Below, piece by piece: positions 1-10,600 of a stretch of 64,000 nucleotides of DNA. The position numbers and the translations under genes were made by a program. The first letter of the stretch is position 1. Every line of letters starts with the position of its first letter. Under the pieces are notes generated by a model. It was not told the DNA's origin. It ran no database searches and saw nothing but the letters and a program-made list of their open reading frames with translations. This DNA comes from Drosophila miranda (lineage: Eukaryota; Arthropoda; Insecta; Diptera; Drosophilidae), in NCBI RefSeq assembly GCF_003369915.1, contig NW_022881603.1, positions 2,232,001-2,296,000 on the forward strand. The letters run 5' to 3'.

Positions 1-963
1 CGAGTCGATTGAGCCATGTCTGTCTGTCCGTCTGTCCGTCCGTCCGTCTGTCCGTCTGTCCGTCCCTATTAGCGCCTAGTGCTCAAAGACTATAAGAGCT
101 AGAGCAACGATGTTTTGGATCCAGACTTCTGTGATATGTCACTGCTACAAAAACTTCGCCCCGCCCACTTCCGCCCCCACAAATGACGAAAATCTGTGGC
201 ATCCACAATTTTAAAGATATGAGAAAACCAAAAACGCAGAATCGTAGAGAATAACCATATCTTTTAGACTGCAGAATCTGAATTGGATCGTATTATTATT
301 ATAGCCAGCATCAAGAAAACAATTTCATTTTTTCTCGCCCTGTCTCTCTCTAACACACACGTAGCTTAGAGTAAAACATTAGCGCCTAGATCTCAGAGAC
401 TACAAAAGCTAGAGCAACCAAATTTGGTATCCACACTCCTAATATATCGGACCGAGACGAGTTTGTTTCAAAATTTCGCCACAGCCCCTTCCGCCCCCGC
501 AAAGGACGCAAATCTGGGGATATTCAAAAATCTCAGAGACTATTAAGGCTAGAGTAACCAAATTTGGTATCCGCACTCCTGTTAGATCTTACTTTAAAAC
601 GTATATCTCAAAATTTCGCCCCACCCCCTTTCGCCACCACAAAGAACGAAAATCTGTTGCATCCACAATATTGCACATTCAAGAAAAATAAAAACGCAGA
701 ATCATAGATAATGACCATATCTATCAGATTGCTGAATCTGGATCAGATCAGATCATTTTTATAGCCAAAAGGAACAAATCAATTTGCACTGGCTACGCAG
801 CGCCCGACGTCACGCTCAGACTGATTTTCTGTCTCTCTCGCACGCACTCTTTGTCGTGTCGTTTAATATTAGCGGCGTCTGCCGGAGGAGAGCTATACTG
901 ACTTAGTATCGGGTATAACCGTAGAGTTGCGGTGTCCGCAGCAACTCACAACGTTCCCCCTCG
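1..963 (+). mobile_element. ISY-like DINE-1 Helentron, head cut by window edge
   Basis: Non-coding Helentron copy. It starts inside the head module (a CGAGTCGATTGAGCC block followed by a GTCT/GTCC microsatellite at 17-66). It then runs through repeated modules of the type 'agactataagagctagagcaa' and 'cgccccgcccacttccgccc', and ends at the shared tail 'caacgttccccctcgttt'. Very similar copies recur throughout the window in both orientations. The family resembles the abundant ISY/DINE-1 element of the obscura group; this naming is from memory. The 3' boundary at about 963 meets a LINE fragment. Confidence 0.85.
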
Positions 964-1593
964 TTTTGTTTGTTCTTTAACCATTTTTACATGACTGACA
1001 TTTGACATGTTTGCGCTAATCAGTCTGCCTAAGAAACGGATATCTTTTCGATTTGGTATAGGCACATTTCCAACAGAAATATTTACCGCTCTGACCTGTC
1101 CTTTTCCTACATTCATTGCTGCAGATTTGCTTGGATTGAAGCTAAAACCGAGATCACCACATAGAAGGTTAAAGTCATTTAGTTTTTTATTAAGGTTTTC
1201 AACCGCTACAGTAAACTCTCTGTTGTGAGAGATTATAACGAAGTCATCTGCAAATTGCATCATATGAGTATTTCTATCACAGATCTGATGTAGTCTTTTT
1301 GTGTATACATTAAAAAGGAAGGGCGACAGACAAGAACCCTGTGGGATTCCTCTCTGAACTACCTGAACAGCTTCCCCTATTTTCAGTAGTCTCATAGACA
1401 TAAAACTGATGATCCAGTCAATGTATGTTTTAGGAAAACACTCATTTTCCATTACTCTTTTTAGGAATTTCAGGTTGACACATTTGTAGGCATTGTTGAG
1501 GTCAACAACCACAAGAGTAACGTGTTCCTTGTTCTTTTTCTTTGGCGCTACCACATTGATGACATCATTAGTGCACATCACTGCAGCCTTGTT
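964..1593 (-). mobile_element. LINE (non-LTR retrotransposon) reverse transcriptase fragment
   Basis: Open frame of about 210 residues covering the core of a non-LTR reverse transcriptase. Visible motifs in order are the A block (VVVDLNNAY), the B block (GIPQGSCLSP), the catalytic FADD box followed by FVIIS, and FLGRLIS near the end. There is no endonuclease or 3' end. The fragment is bounded on both sides by ISY sequence, so it is a relic. The motifs fit the Jockey superfamily (LOA or a related clade), but I cannot place it exactly. It has the same orientation as the LINE ORF1 at 5.8-6.7 kb, so both may derive from one element. Confidence 0.8.
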
Positions 1594-1697
1594 TTTATAC
1601 CCGATACTCAAAATGAGTATTGGGGTATATTAGATTTGTGGTAAAAGTGGATGTGTGTAACGTCCAGAAGGAATCGTTTCCGACCCCATAAAGTATG
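1594..1697 (+). mobile_element. ISY-like Helentron head fragment
   Basis: Contains the ISY head 'tacccgatactcaaaatgag' followed by 'ggtatattagatttgtgg' and 'gaatcgtttccgacc'. It stops abruptly at about 1697, where the duplicated Rme-8 upstream region begins. The duplication breakpoint therefore lies in or beside this element. Confidence 0.8.
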
Positions 1698-3270
1698 ACC
1701 GGCGTCCGCCATTCTTGCTGGTTTAACCAGATTGCCAAAGACTTACCTCTCCTTTGGGAAATGAAAAGAGGAAAAATTTATATATTGATGAAGATTTGTA
1801 TGAAATAAACAATGATCCAATTTTTACAATCACTTTTAATTAAGCCTTTGTTGATTGGAAAAAGTCAATTTTCAGACTGTTAAGAAAAAACACGACCGGT
1901 CTCGCTCGCTGATGAAAAGGAAGTGGAGGATCAAATTAACCGCAAGGATACGAAAAACACGAAATATCAAAATTGTTTTGACAGCACCTAATTCTGAATA
2001 TCATTACCTTTTGCTGCGGCATTTGGTATTTCTCGCAGTCAAGGCCACACCATATCCAGTGTTGAAAAACGACATCTTTTAAGTGCTGTGTTACCGATTA
2101 CTGATAAATTGTTTATTGCAAAAATCTGCAAATAGAAATATTAGAACATTTAATTGGTTTTATAAGCGGAAATGTGCTAGATGTTTAAGGAAAACAACAC
2201 CCCTGGAGCCGCACTCCAGAACTCCATCTCACCAGCTGGGATCCATTTCCATGGGGCATCGTCGTTTTACTCGTCACGTTAACTCCCCCTTTTCGGGTCT
2301 TTGTTGAGTGTAGTGCTCCGCGGCGTTGGCACTTCTTCTGGCTGATAAGTGGCAGGGCCAGGCGCAGTCAACTTAATTAATCAGTTCCCCGGCAATGGGC
2401 AAGTCAATTGGATATTTTGGACGCCGACCCGACCCGTGAACGAATCAGCTGAGCCGCGGCGACGTGCACCGACCGTCTATGCCAGAAATTCCAATTAAGA
2501 CAAATTTCCCACACTCTCTCTCTCCCTCAGTTGGTGCAAAGCTGGAATTTAGTTGGATTTACTGGCGAGACAGCTGCAAGACACGATGTTGCCGCCCGGG
2601 AAAACGTCGACCTGGAGTGCTTTCTGGTGACCAAGCACTCCTGGAAGGGCAAGTACAAGCGCATCCTCTCCATCGGCACAGCCGGCATCTCCACCTACAA
2701 TCCTGAAAAATTCGATTTAACGAATCGCTGGTCCTACTCGGATATTGTGGCGGCAGCCCCCACCAAGACCACAAATGTATGTACTGACTGGCCTATATGG
2801 CGATTTAAATGACCAAATCCACCTAAATCCGTTTTTCAGATACCGAATGAGTTCGTGCTGACCATCAAGAAAGACAAGAAGCTGGATACAATCAAATTAT
2901 CTTCGGAATATCGCAATGACATACTCAGCTCTATATTGAAATACTACAAAGAGTTTGCCGATAAACCGAAAAACACTCAGGTTTGCCCAACTTCCGTTTA
3001 TGACTCATGTCGTCAGTTATGGAAATGTTTCTTCACAGCGCTTCAGTGCGTACAAGTACCACTGGTCGGGCATCAGCCTGCCCACTGTGCTGGAGGTGAC
3101 GCCTTGTTCTCTGGACCAGCTGGACCCCACCACAAACGATGTGCTCGCCAGCTACATGTACAAGGACATTGAGGGAATAATAGGTAGCTATACAGACTCG
3201 GCTCTCTTGCGTGATGTGCAGTTGTACTGTTTCGTTCTGTCGCCATGTTTCACAATTTTAATTCAATGTT
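1697..3270 (+). pseudogene. Rme-8: Partial 5' duplicate of Rme-8 (exons 1-3)
   Basis: This segment repeats 6767-8339 almost exactly, in direct orientation about 5,070 bp away. It carries the Rme-8 upstream region and the exons for the start, the PH-like N-terminus and the third coding exon (ending with the DIEGIIG motif). It stops in intron 3 at a Harbinger element. It cannot make protein. Compared with the downstream copy, the run of C residues just after the ATG (2586) is one base shorter, so the frame is lost from codon 4. No later exons follow. It is a truncated genomic duplicate rather than a retrocopy, because introns are retained. Confidence 0.88.
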
Positions 3271-3510
3271 CTGAAAATTTCCCAGTTAGTCCACCATCCA
3301 TTTTGGATGTTCCTAAACCGCACGTTTCTATGCGATAGTTAGCCGATGGTTTTCAAATGCAACTCTGAATAATTGTCATTCACAATGGAAAAATGGTATT
3401 CACTGCGAAAACGTAAACAATGATTGTGACAAAATTAACAAAAAACAAAAACAAGAACAGAACAGCTCGGAAGGACAGCAGACCAAATTTTTGAAAAACT
3501 TGTTAATAAA

Positions 3511-4346
3511 ATGGATTTAGTGCCAGAAAACTCCTCCAGTGGTACGTTGAATAGATATATTTGTTTTTTATTGTTTATAATATATAATATTATTACACAA
3601 CGCAGCAAACAAGAGAACAACAGCAGGCGGCAGGGTGAAATGGAGTGCCGCGCTTGAGAGCCTGCTGATTGACATATGGCAGGAGAAAATTGAAGATTTG
3701 CGCGGACCACGCAAAAATTCACATGTGTACATGGAGATGCCCGAGTCCATGAAGGAGGCTGGGCTTGAGCTTGGATGGGGCGAGATAAGGAAAAAGCTCG
3801 AGAACATGACCAAAAAATACAGGTAAATATTATTGACTCTGCCAAATAAAAGATTGTGAAACCTACTATTTTTGTATACTTTGCAGGATTGAAAAAAATA
3901 AAATTGGACCGAGCGGGGGTGCTCCATCTGGGTGGCAACATTACGATAAATTAAACTAATTTCTGGGGTGCTACCGGATAAACAACATGGAGCAGAGCAC
4001 ATTGGACAACGACAGTAAGTTTTATTAATTTATTGCTAAAAAAATATACTTCATTTAAGGTGTTCATTGCAGATCCTGATGAGTACTTTTCGGATATTAT
4101 TGAGATGGACCTGGACGGATCTTGTAGCTCCAGCACCTTGTCTGGGCGTCCGCCAAAGAAAAGAAAAAGACCGACATTTCGTGGCTGGCAGAGATCGCCC
4201 AGGAGCGTCTCGAACAACAAAAGGACCACCACAGAAAGAAGGAAGAGCACGACGTTAGGCAGGAGAAGATGGTGCAGGACTTGATCAGCACCCAAACAAA
4301 ATTCCAGAACGACTTATTAGAAGTTTTAAAAAATAAAAATAAATAA
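3511..4346 (+). pseudogene. Harbinger Myb/SANT-like accessory gene, broken
   Basis: In Harbinger elements the second gene encodes a DNA-binding partner that helps the transposase enter the nucleus and bind the ends. Here a short first exon begins at ATG 3511 (MDLVPENSSS) and is followed by an intron. The next exon (about 3616-3822) has a Myb/trihelix-like helix pattern: VKWSAALESLLIDIW, then LGWGEIRKKL. A third segment after 3887 ends in a stop (YDKLN then TAA) where the frame would otherwise continue to FLGCYRINNMEQS. A later frameshift follows RPPKKRK. Copy 2 (18.8-19.2 kb) retains an open C-terminal basic, helical segment. Confidence 0.7.
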
Positions 4347-4350
4347 GTTT

Positions 4351-5781
4351 TTAATTTTCATTACGGTCTACACAATATTTTGCGATTGCAGATCGTATCT
4401 GTTCTGCTGACTGATTAAAGTCAGCAGAACTGTTGCTGGTATCGGGCTGTTCGCGCTGCTCATTTGTTGCAAGCTCCCAATTTTCATTAATCGCGCTGTT
4501 GTGCATATTTAATATATTGTGTAAAATACAACAGCTCATTATTATGGCGCTATTATTTTTGTGGTGGCTACCAAGACCTTTTCCGATTATTCGAAATCTG
4601 ACTTTTAAATGCCCAAATGCATTTTCCACCACTCGCCTAGCTTTGGAAAGGTTGTAGTTAAACGTGCGCTGTTCCAAAGAGGCGACTGTGCAAAACGGGT
4701 AAGGTTTCATCAGCTTTTTAGAAAACCTAAATGACGAGTCCCCGATAAGCATTACAGGGACGTTTACTCCGCTTATTTCCTTGTCTTTCTCTTGGAGTAA
4801 TGCCAATGCCTTGCTTTTGCAAGGCTTGACTTCTGGTATATCATCGAGTCATTGCCGATATTTACATATGTAAATCTGTATCTAAAAAGAATCGGATTTA
4901 AATAATTTAGGACATTAAACCAACTTGCTAAATACATATTTTTGTGCAAGATATTTGCATACCTATAATCCACTAGGGCAAACAAGACTGTGGAATACCA
5001 GCCCTTATAGTTATGGTGGTCTACTGCCTCAGCTGCTGGTGGTTTTATTTCGATGTGGCATCCATCTAGAATAAAAAGGAAGTTTAAAAACCAATTTATA
5101 TGTAAACATATTGCTGATGTTCTTATTGATTTCCTACCAATTGCACCTAGGCACTGAGGAAACCCAATTGCCTCGAATCCCTTTACGCACTCATCAATTT
5201 TGTCGGAAGTTAGGTAATTGGGCGACATGTACTCCTTCGAAAACTCGTCGATAAGTGCTCTGCAAAACTCGTGCAGGATATTACACACACTGTTTGGAGC
5301 TACACCGAAAAGCCTGCCAACTGTTCGGTACTCAGAGGACGAGCCCAAAGTGTATAGCGCAATGGAATTGCAGCTCGGCAGTTGGTGTCCTTCTTTCGCA
5401 GCACTTCAAGCCGATTCACTAAAATATCAAAGCAGGGCCTCTCCATTCGGAAACTCTCTTCGAAAAACGCCTCGTTGTTTTCTGGTACATCTTTCTCCCA
5501 AAATGTCCCGAACCGCTTCTAAAACCATAAAATATGTCCTTGTACTTTAAACTATGGTTGAAGTTAATAGAAGTACTCACAAACGACCATAATCTTCCTG
5601 GCTTTTGTGTTTTTATGGCAGTTACCCAGTCAAGCATCTCATCCTCGTCAATGTTAAAGTCATCATCGTCAACATCATTATTCATTGACAGAAACATTAT
5701 TAGTTGGTGCAAGAAAATATTTTGCTGTTGAACCACAGCCGAAATAATTGCTATATCTTCATCATCCATTATAAGAACCAA
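4351..5781 (-). pseudogene. PIF/Harbinger transposase (DDE), broken
   Basis: The minus-strand transposase begins at 5781 (MVLIMDDEDIAIIS) and ends at 4351. Recognisable pieces are a helix-turn-helix stretch (YRTVGRLFGVAPNSVCNIL), a first acidic site in DGCHIEIKPP, a second near NDSMIYQ, and the last in VVENAFGHLKVRFR. Together these match a Harbinger DDE_Tnp_4 catalytic core. The reading frame changes at about 5.40 kb and again near 4.80 kb, and several residues before NDSMIYQ that exist in copy 2 are deleted. It is therefore a decayed transposase. Copy 2 differs in which parts are lost. Confidence 0.82.
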
Positions 5782-5868
5782 GAATTAATAAATCTTCCGC
5801 GCAAATTTAATGAACTTGTTATTGGCATCAGCTGTTTTTGACGGATGGTGGATGGTGGCAGTGTGAAT

Positions 5869-6766
5869 CGGAGTTTCACATCTGTCAAAAAATCCCACCA
5901 TTCCCCCGGGATGGGCTCAAAACCAATTTTGACTGTTTCTAATGGTATGAGCTTGAATGTTTCGTTGTTGTCATCGGTTGTAATTTTCTGCCTTCTTGCT
6001 AATCTTTCAATTGACTTAATTTTTATGTTAGAAGTAATATTATCCATAATTTCATTCTTCGAAAAACCGAGGGGCACCCCTTTAATTACTCCATAGGATT
6101 CCACATAGTCTTTTGGTATAAATACCACTAAATTCATTTTTTTTAACTCCTCATTTAAAACTAAATCATTTGCTTCGCTGAAAACCTTAAAATAAATCTT
6201 GTATAGTGTAGGCGCAATAGCTACGATTTCTTTAATTCCTTTGATTTTAAGGTGTCTGATTTTTTCAAAAAAGAAGAAGCCATTTTTGGTGTTTTTGTTT
6301 TCGAAGATGGTACTGTTCTTAGTCGATACTAGTACAGCCGCATCACCGATGTGGCACTCACTATACAACACTGTTTCTCTTTCGATACCTACATTTGATG
6401 GGTTTATAATCGGATTAGTATTTTTATTCAGTGTTTTAGTCATTTCAGTATTTCCAGTAAAACCATTTATGGCATTTGTGTGAGAATTGTGAACGGTCAC
6501 ACCGTCAGAAGCCTCCACCATTTTGTTACTGTCATCGTCTATCAGCATTTTGCTATTTATGTCTGTATTGGTGTTGTCGCTTTTTTGTTCCTTGCGCATC
6601 TTTTTTGCTGGGTACTTTTCGTTAGTCAAGCTGTCGAGATGTCGAATATGTCCTCTTTCACACTTGAACACAAAGCACTGAAGTTTTTTGCTATTGTTTT
6701 TTGGGTTTGAATTTTGCTGCTTTTTGCCACCTTATCAGGGGGTTTCAATTTGGCAGACACCGAGTG
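5869..6766 (-). mobile_element. LINE ORF1 (gag-like) fragment
   Basis: A minus-strand frame from 6671 encodes about 270 residues before running into the Harbinger end at 5868. The N-terminus is basic and Asn/Asp-rich. The C-terminal half has RNA-binding-like segments (LKIKGIKEIVAIAPTLYKIY, then KGVPLGFSKNEI) typical of Jockey-type LINE ORF1 proteins. The last 15-20 residues of the open frame are Harbinger terminus, not LINE. The stretch 6672-6766 would be its 5' leader. The zinc-knuckle end of ORF1 is missing. It probably belongs with the reverse-transcriptase fragment at about 1 kb, which is an inference from orientation only. Confidence 0.65.
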
Positions 6767-7654
6767 ACCGGCGTCCGCCATTCTTGCTGGTTTAACCAGA
6801 TTGCCAAAGACTTACCTCTCCTTTGGGAAATGAAAAGAGGAAAAATTTATATATTGATGAAGATTTGTATGAAATAAACAATGATCCAATTTTTACAATC
6901 ACTTTTAATTAAGCCTTTGTTGATTGGAAAAAGTCAATTTTCAGACTGTTAAGAAAAAACACGACCGGTCTCGCTCGCTGATGAAAAGGAAGTGGAGGAT
7001 CAAATTAACCGCAAGGATACGAAAAACACGAAATATCAAAATTGTTTTGACAGCACCTAATTCTGAATATCATTACCTTTTGCTGCGGCATTTGGTATTT
7101 CTCGCAGTCAAGGCCACACCATATCCAGTGTTGAAAAACGACATCTTTTAAGTGCTGTGTTACCGATTACTGATAAATTGTTTATTGCAAAAATCTGCAA
7201 ATAGAAATATTAGAACATTTAATTGGTTTTATAAGCGGAAATGTGCTAGATGTTTAAGGAAAACAACAACCCTGGAGCCGCACTCCAGAACTCCATCTCA
7301 CCAGCTGGGATCCATTTCCATGGGGCATCGTCGTTTTACTCGTCACGTTAACTCCCCCTTTTCGGGTCTTTGTTGAGTGTAGTGCTCCGCGGCGTTGGCA
7401 CTTCTTCTGGCTGATAAGTGGCAGGGCCAGGCGCAGTCAACTTAATTAATCAGTTCCCCGGCAATGGGCAAGTCAATTGGATATTTTGGACGCCGACCCG
7501 ACCCGTGAACGAATCAGCTGAGCCGCGGCGACGTGCACCGACCGTCTATGCCAGAAATTCCAATTAAGACAAATTTCCCACACTCTCTCTCTCCCTCAGT
7601 TGGTGCAAAGCTGGAATTTAGTTGGATTTACTGGCGAGACAGCTGCAAGACACG
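6767..7654 (+). promoter_or_regulatory. Rme-8 upstream region and 5' leader
   Basis: Single-copy-like sequence duplicated at 1697-2585. It contains no supported gene; short frames here are chance. It includes AT-rich stretches and a GC-richer block just before the start (about 7260-7650). It begins abruptly after the LINE leader at about 6766, so only about 890 bp of the ancestral upstream region survive. No core promoter element could be assigned with confidence. Confidence 0.5.
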
Positions 7655-10600
7655 ATGTTGCCGCCCCGGGAAAACGTCGACCTGGAGTGCTTTCTGGTGA
7701 CCAAGCACTCCTGGAAGGGCAAGTACAAGCGCATCCTCTCCATCGGCACAGCCGGCATCTCCACCTACAATCCTGAAAAATTCGATTTAACGAATCGCTG
7801 GTCCTACTCGGATATTGTGGCGGCAGCCCCCACCAAGACCACAAATGTATGTACTGACTGGCCTATATGGCGATTTAAATGACCAAATCCACCTAAATCC
7901 GTTTTTCAGATACCGAATGAGTTCGTGCTGACCATCAAGAAAGACAAGAAGCTGGATACAATCAAATTATCTTCGGAATATCGCAATGACATACTCAGCT
8001 CTATATTGAAATACTACAAAGAGTTTGCCGATAAACCGAAAAACACTCAGGTTTGCCCAACTTCCGTTTATGACTCATGTCGTCAGTTATGGAAATGTTT
8101 CTTCACAGCGCTTCAGTGCGTACAAGTACCACTGGTCGGGCATCAGCCTGCCCACTGTGCTGGAGGTGACGCCTTGTTCTCTGGACCAGCTGGACCCCAC
8201 CACAAACGATGTGCTCGCCAGCTACATGTACAAGGACATTGAGGGAATAATAGGTAGCTATACAGACTCGGCTCTCTTGCGTGATGTGCAGTTGTACTGT
8301 TTCGTTCTGTCGCCATGTTTCACAATTTTAATTCAATGTGTACGCTTTGTTTTCGGCTGTCCTTGCACTCATCTTTATGGTCTTTGTTTACGTTTGCGCA
8401 CGTTTTAAGCAGGCATATCGGACTATGAGGGCGGCATTGTGATGGCCTACGGCGGCTTCAGTCGCCTGCACTTGTTCAAAGCCTTGAATCACCACGAGAT
8501 CGTGCAGAATATTGCCCAGAGTTCCGCTCAGTTCCTGGGCATCGAAACCAAAATACTCAAGAGCCAGATAACACTCGAGCAGTTCGAGAGGCAGCGATTT
8601 GGCAAGTTCAGGTTAGACCCAGGGAGTGGAGAAAGTGTGTTCATTTCAGTAAAAAAAGATTTTTCTGTTTCCTCCGCAGTGACGATCAATTTCAAACGTC
8701 GATGACCGAGATTACAGTGCAAAAGATAACGTTATGCCATCCGGATCCTGTGAAGCGCATACTCTGCCTTACCGAAGTCACGCTTCTGGAGAGGGATCCC
8801 CAAACCTACAGTGTCTGCACTTTGCGCCCACTCACCGATGTGTTTGCTCTGGTTCGCGACAAGGACAGTCTGCAGCGCTTTAGCATCGAGTACAAGAACG
8901 GAATCGTGCGCAGTTATAGTACCAACGACAGGGACTCCCTGCTGGCCACTCTGCTGGATGCGGTGCGCTCCAGCGGAAATCAGAATGTACACATACGGAT
9001 CAGCAACACGCCCAGAGGCAAGAGATACGTCCCCCTCAGCAGCTCCGTGCACGAGGAAACGGAGGCCAACTTGTTGCGCTTGGTCATCAACAATTTCCAA
9101 AATCCCTCGAAGCGTTACGAAATCTTGGAGCGTTTCAATGCCAATGTGCCGCACAGTGGGCTCAACTACAGTGTGACGCAGGACGTGGGTAGCCCCAAAG
9201 GAATCGTTTGATCACCCTTCTGCAGCATTTTCATTTCCCATTTTAGAGTCTGTTTGCGGAGAACAAGGAGAAGCTCATATTGAGTGCGCTGCAGGCGTTG
9301 GCACAAAAGGAGCTGGACAGTCGCACTGCACAGCTGAGCAACCTGGAGCTGGAGGCCATATTTCACGCCCTGACTCGTCTCCTGGCCAGCAAAGTCGGCT
9401 ATGCAGCCTTCACCAATCTCACGGGGTCTGCATTCCACACAGAAAAGCGTTAATTTCCAGCTTTAATTTAATTTATTTTCATTTGGATGCGTTTCTAGAT
9501 TTCGCGAGATCATTGGTACTAAGGTTGTGGCTGCTTTGCGACGAAAGGATCTGGCTGTTACATACTCTGCCATTGACATGATCAACTCCCTGATGCATTC
9601 GGTGAACACTGACCATGACCTGAAGCAGGAGCAGCTGAATAAATCCTCCATAATGTCATCGAAATCATTTCTGGAAACCCTGCTCAATATGTGGACAACA
9701 CATGTGGTACGTTCAGCATGTCAATTCGCAACGTAAAACATTTCCCATCAACTCTTATTTCGCAGAGCCATGGCAGTGGAGCCCTTGTTCTGTCGGCCAT
9801 GCTGGATTTCATGACCTTCGCGTTTTGTGAGCCTTACAGCGAAACGACCGACGGCAAGCAGTTCGATACGCTCCTAGAGTTGGTCGCCGATCGTGGTCGC
9901 TACTTGTACAAATTGTTTCAGCACCCCTCGCTGGCGATCGTTAAGGGAGCTGGCCTGGTCTTGCGGGCCATCATCGAGGAGGGGGAGCTGCAGGTGGCTC
10001 AGCAGATGCAGGCCCTATCCCTAGACGAGGCGGCCTTGTGCCGGCGCCTGCTGGTGGCGCTGTATACGCCCTCCAATGATCCCACTCTGACTACGCATCG
10101 ACAGCTGTCACGCCATCTGATTGGGTTATGGCTGACGGACAGCGAGGAGGCCCTGGAGCTGTTCAAGCGTATTTTCGTGAGTTGTGGTCTTCGAGGGTTC
10201 TGCCAAAATTATTTACATAAATCTATTTGCTTAGCCCGCTGGCCTCTTGACCTTCCTGGAGTCCGAGTCCGGCGTGCCGGAGACGGATGTGGAGGAGGAT
10301 AAGCTCAATTTCCGCGATAACCTCAAGTTTGCAATACAACATTCCAACAGAACACGCAAGAATGTGATAGAGAAGCATTTGCAAGGCATCAAGCATTGGG
10401 GCATGAATCTGATCGAACAGCAGGATGGGGCAGCGAAGGCTCTGAAGAATCGTCCAGTGGTTCTGCGCAATCGCCTGCAGAAAAAAAAGACCTCCGATGC
10501 CATTGTGAATTTGCCCTACTTCTTCTACAGCTTTGCCAAAGATCACAGTCTGCCAAATCTCATCTGGAACCACAAGGTGAGAGAAAGACCCATTCCCAAT

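Larger units (their letters stand above)
3271..5868. mobile_element. PIF/Harbinger DNA transposon, copy 1
   Basis: Two-gene Harbinger element with a plus-strand Myb/SANT-type gene and a convergent minus-strand transposase. The right terminus at 5868 ends in the inverted repeat CAGTGTGAAT preceded by GGATGGTGGATGGTGG. The left terminus, present in copy 2, is missing here: about 80 bp are lost where the element abuts the truncated Rme-8 intron. Both genes are broken (see separate entries), so the element is immobile by itself. Confidence 0.85.

Noticed and set aside
17-66. Short regular GTCT/GTCC repeats as a possible CRISPR-like array
   Set aside because: They are a simple tetranucleotide microsatellite inside every ISY head, in a eukaryotic genome, without spacers.
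1697-3270. Rme-8 duplicate as a processed retrocopy
   Set aside because: It keeps introns and upstream sequence, so it is a genomic duplication.
3435-4002. Minus-strand frames opposite the Harbinger Myb gene
   Set aside because: They are antisense shadows of a coding strand with recognisable Myb-like sequence; no motif of their own.
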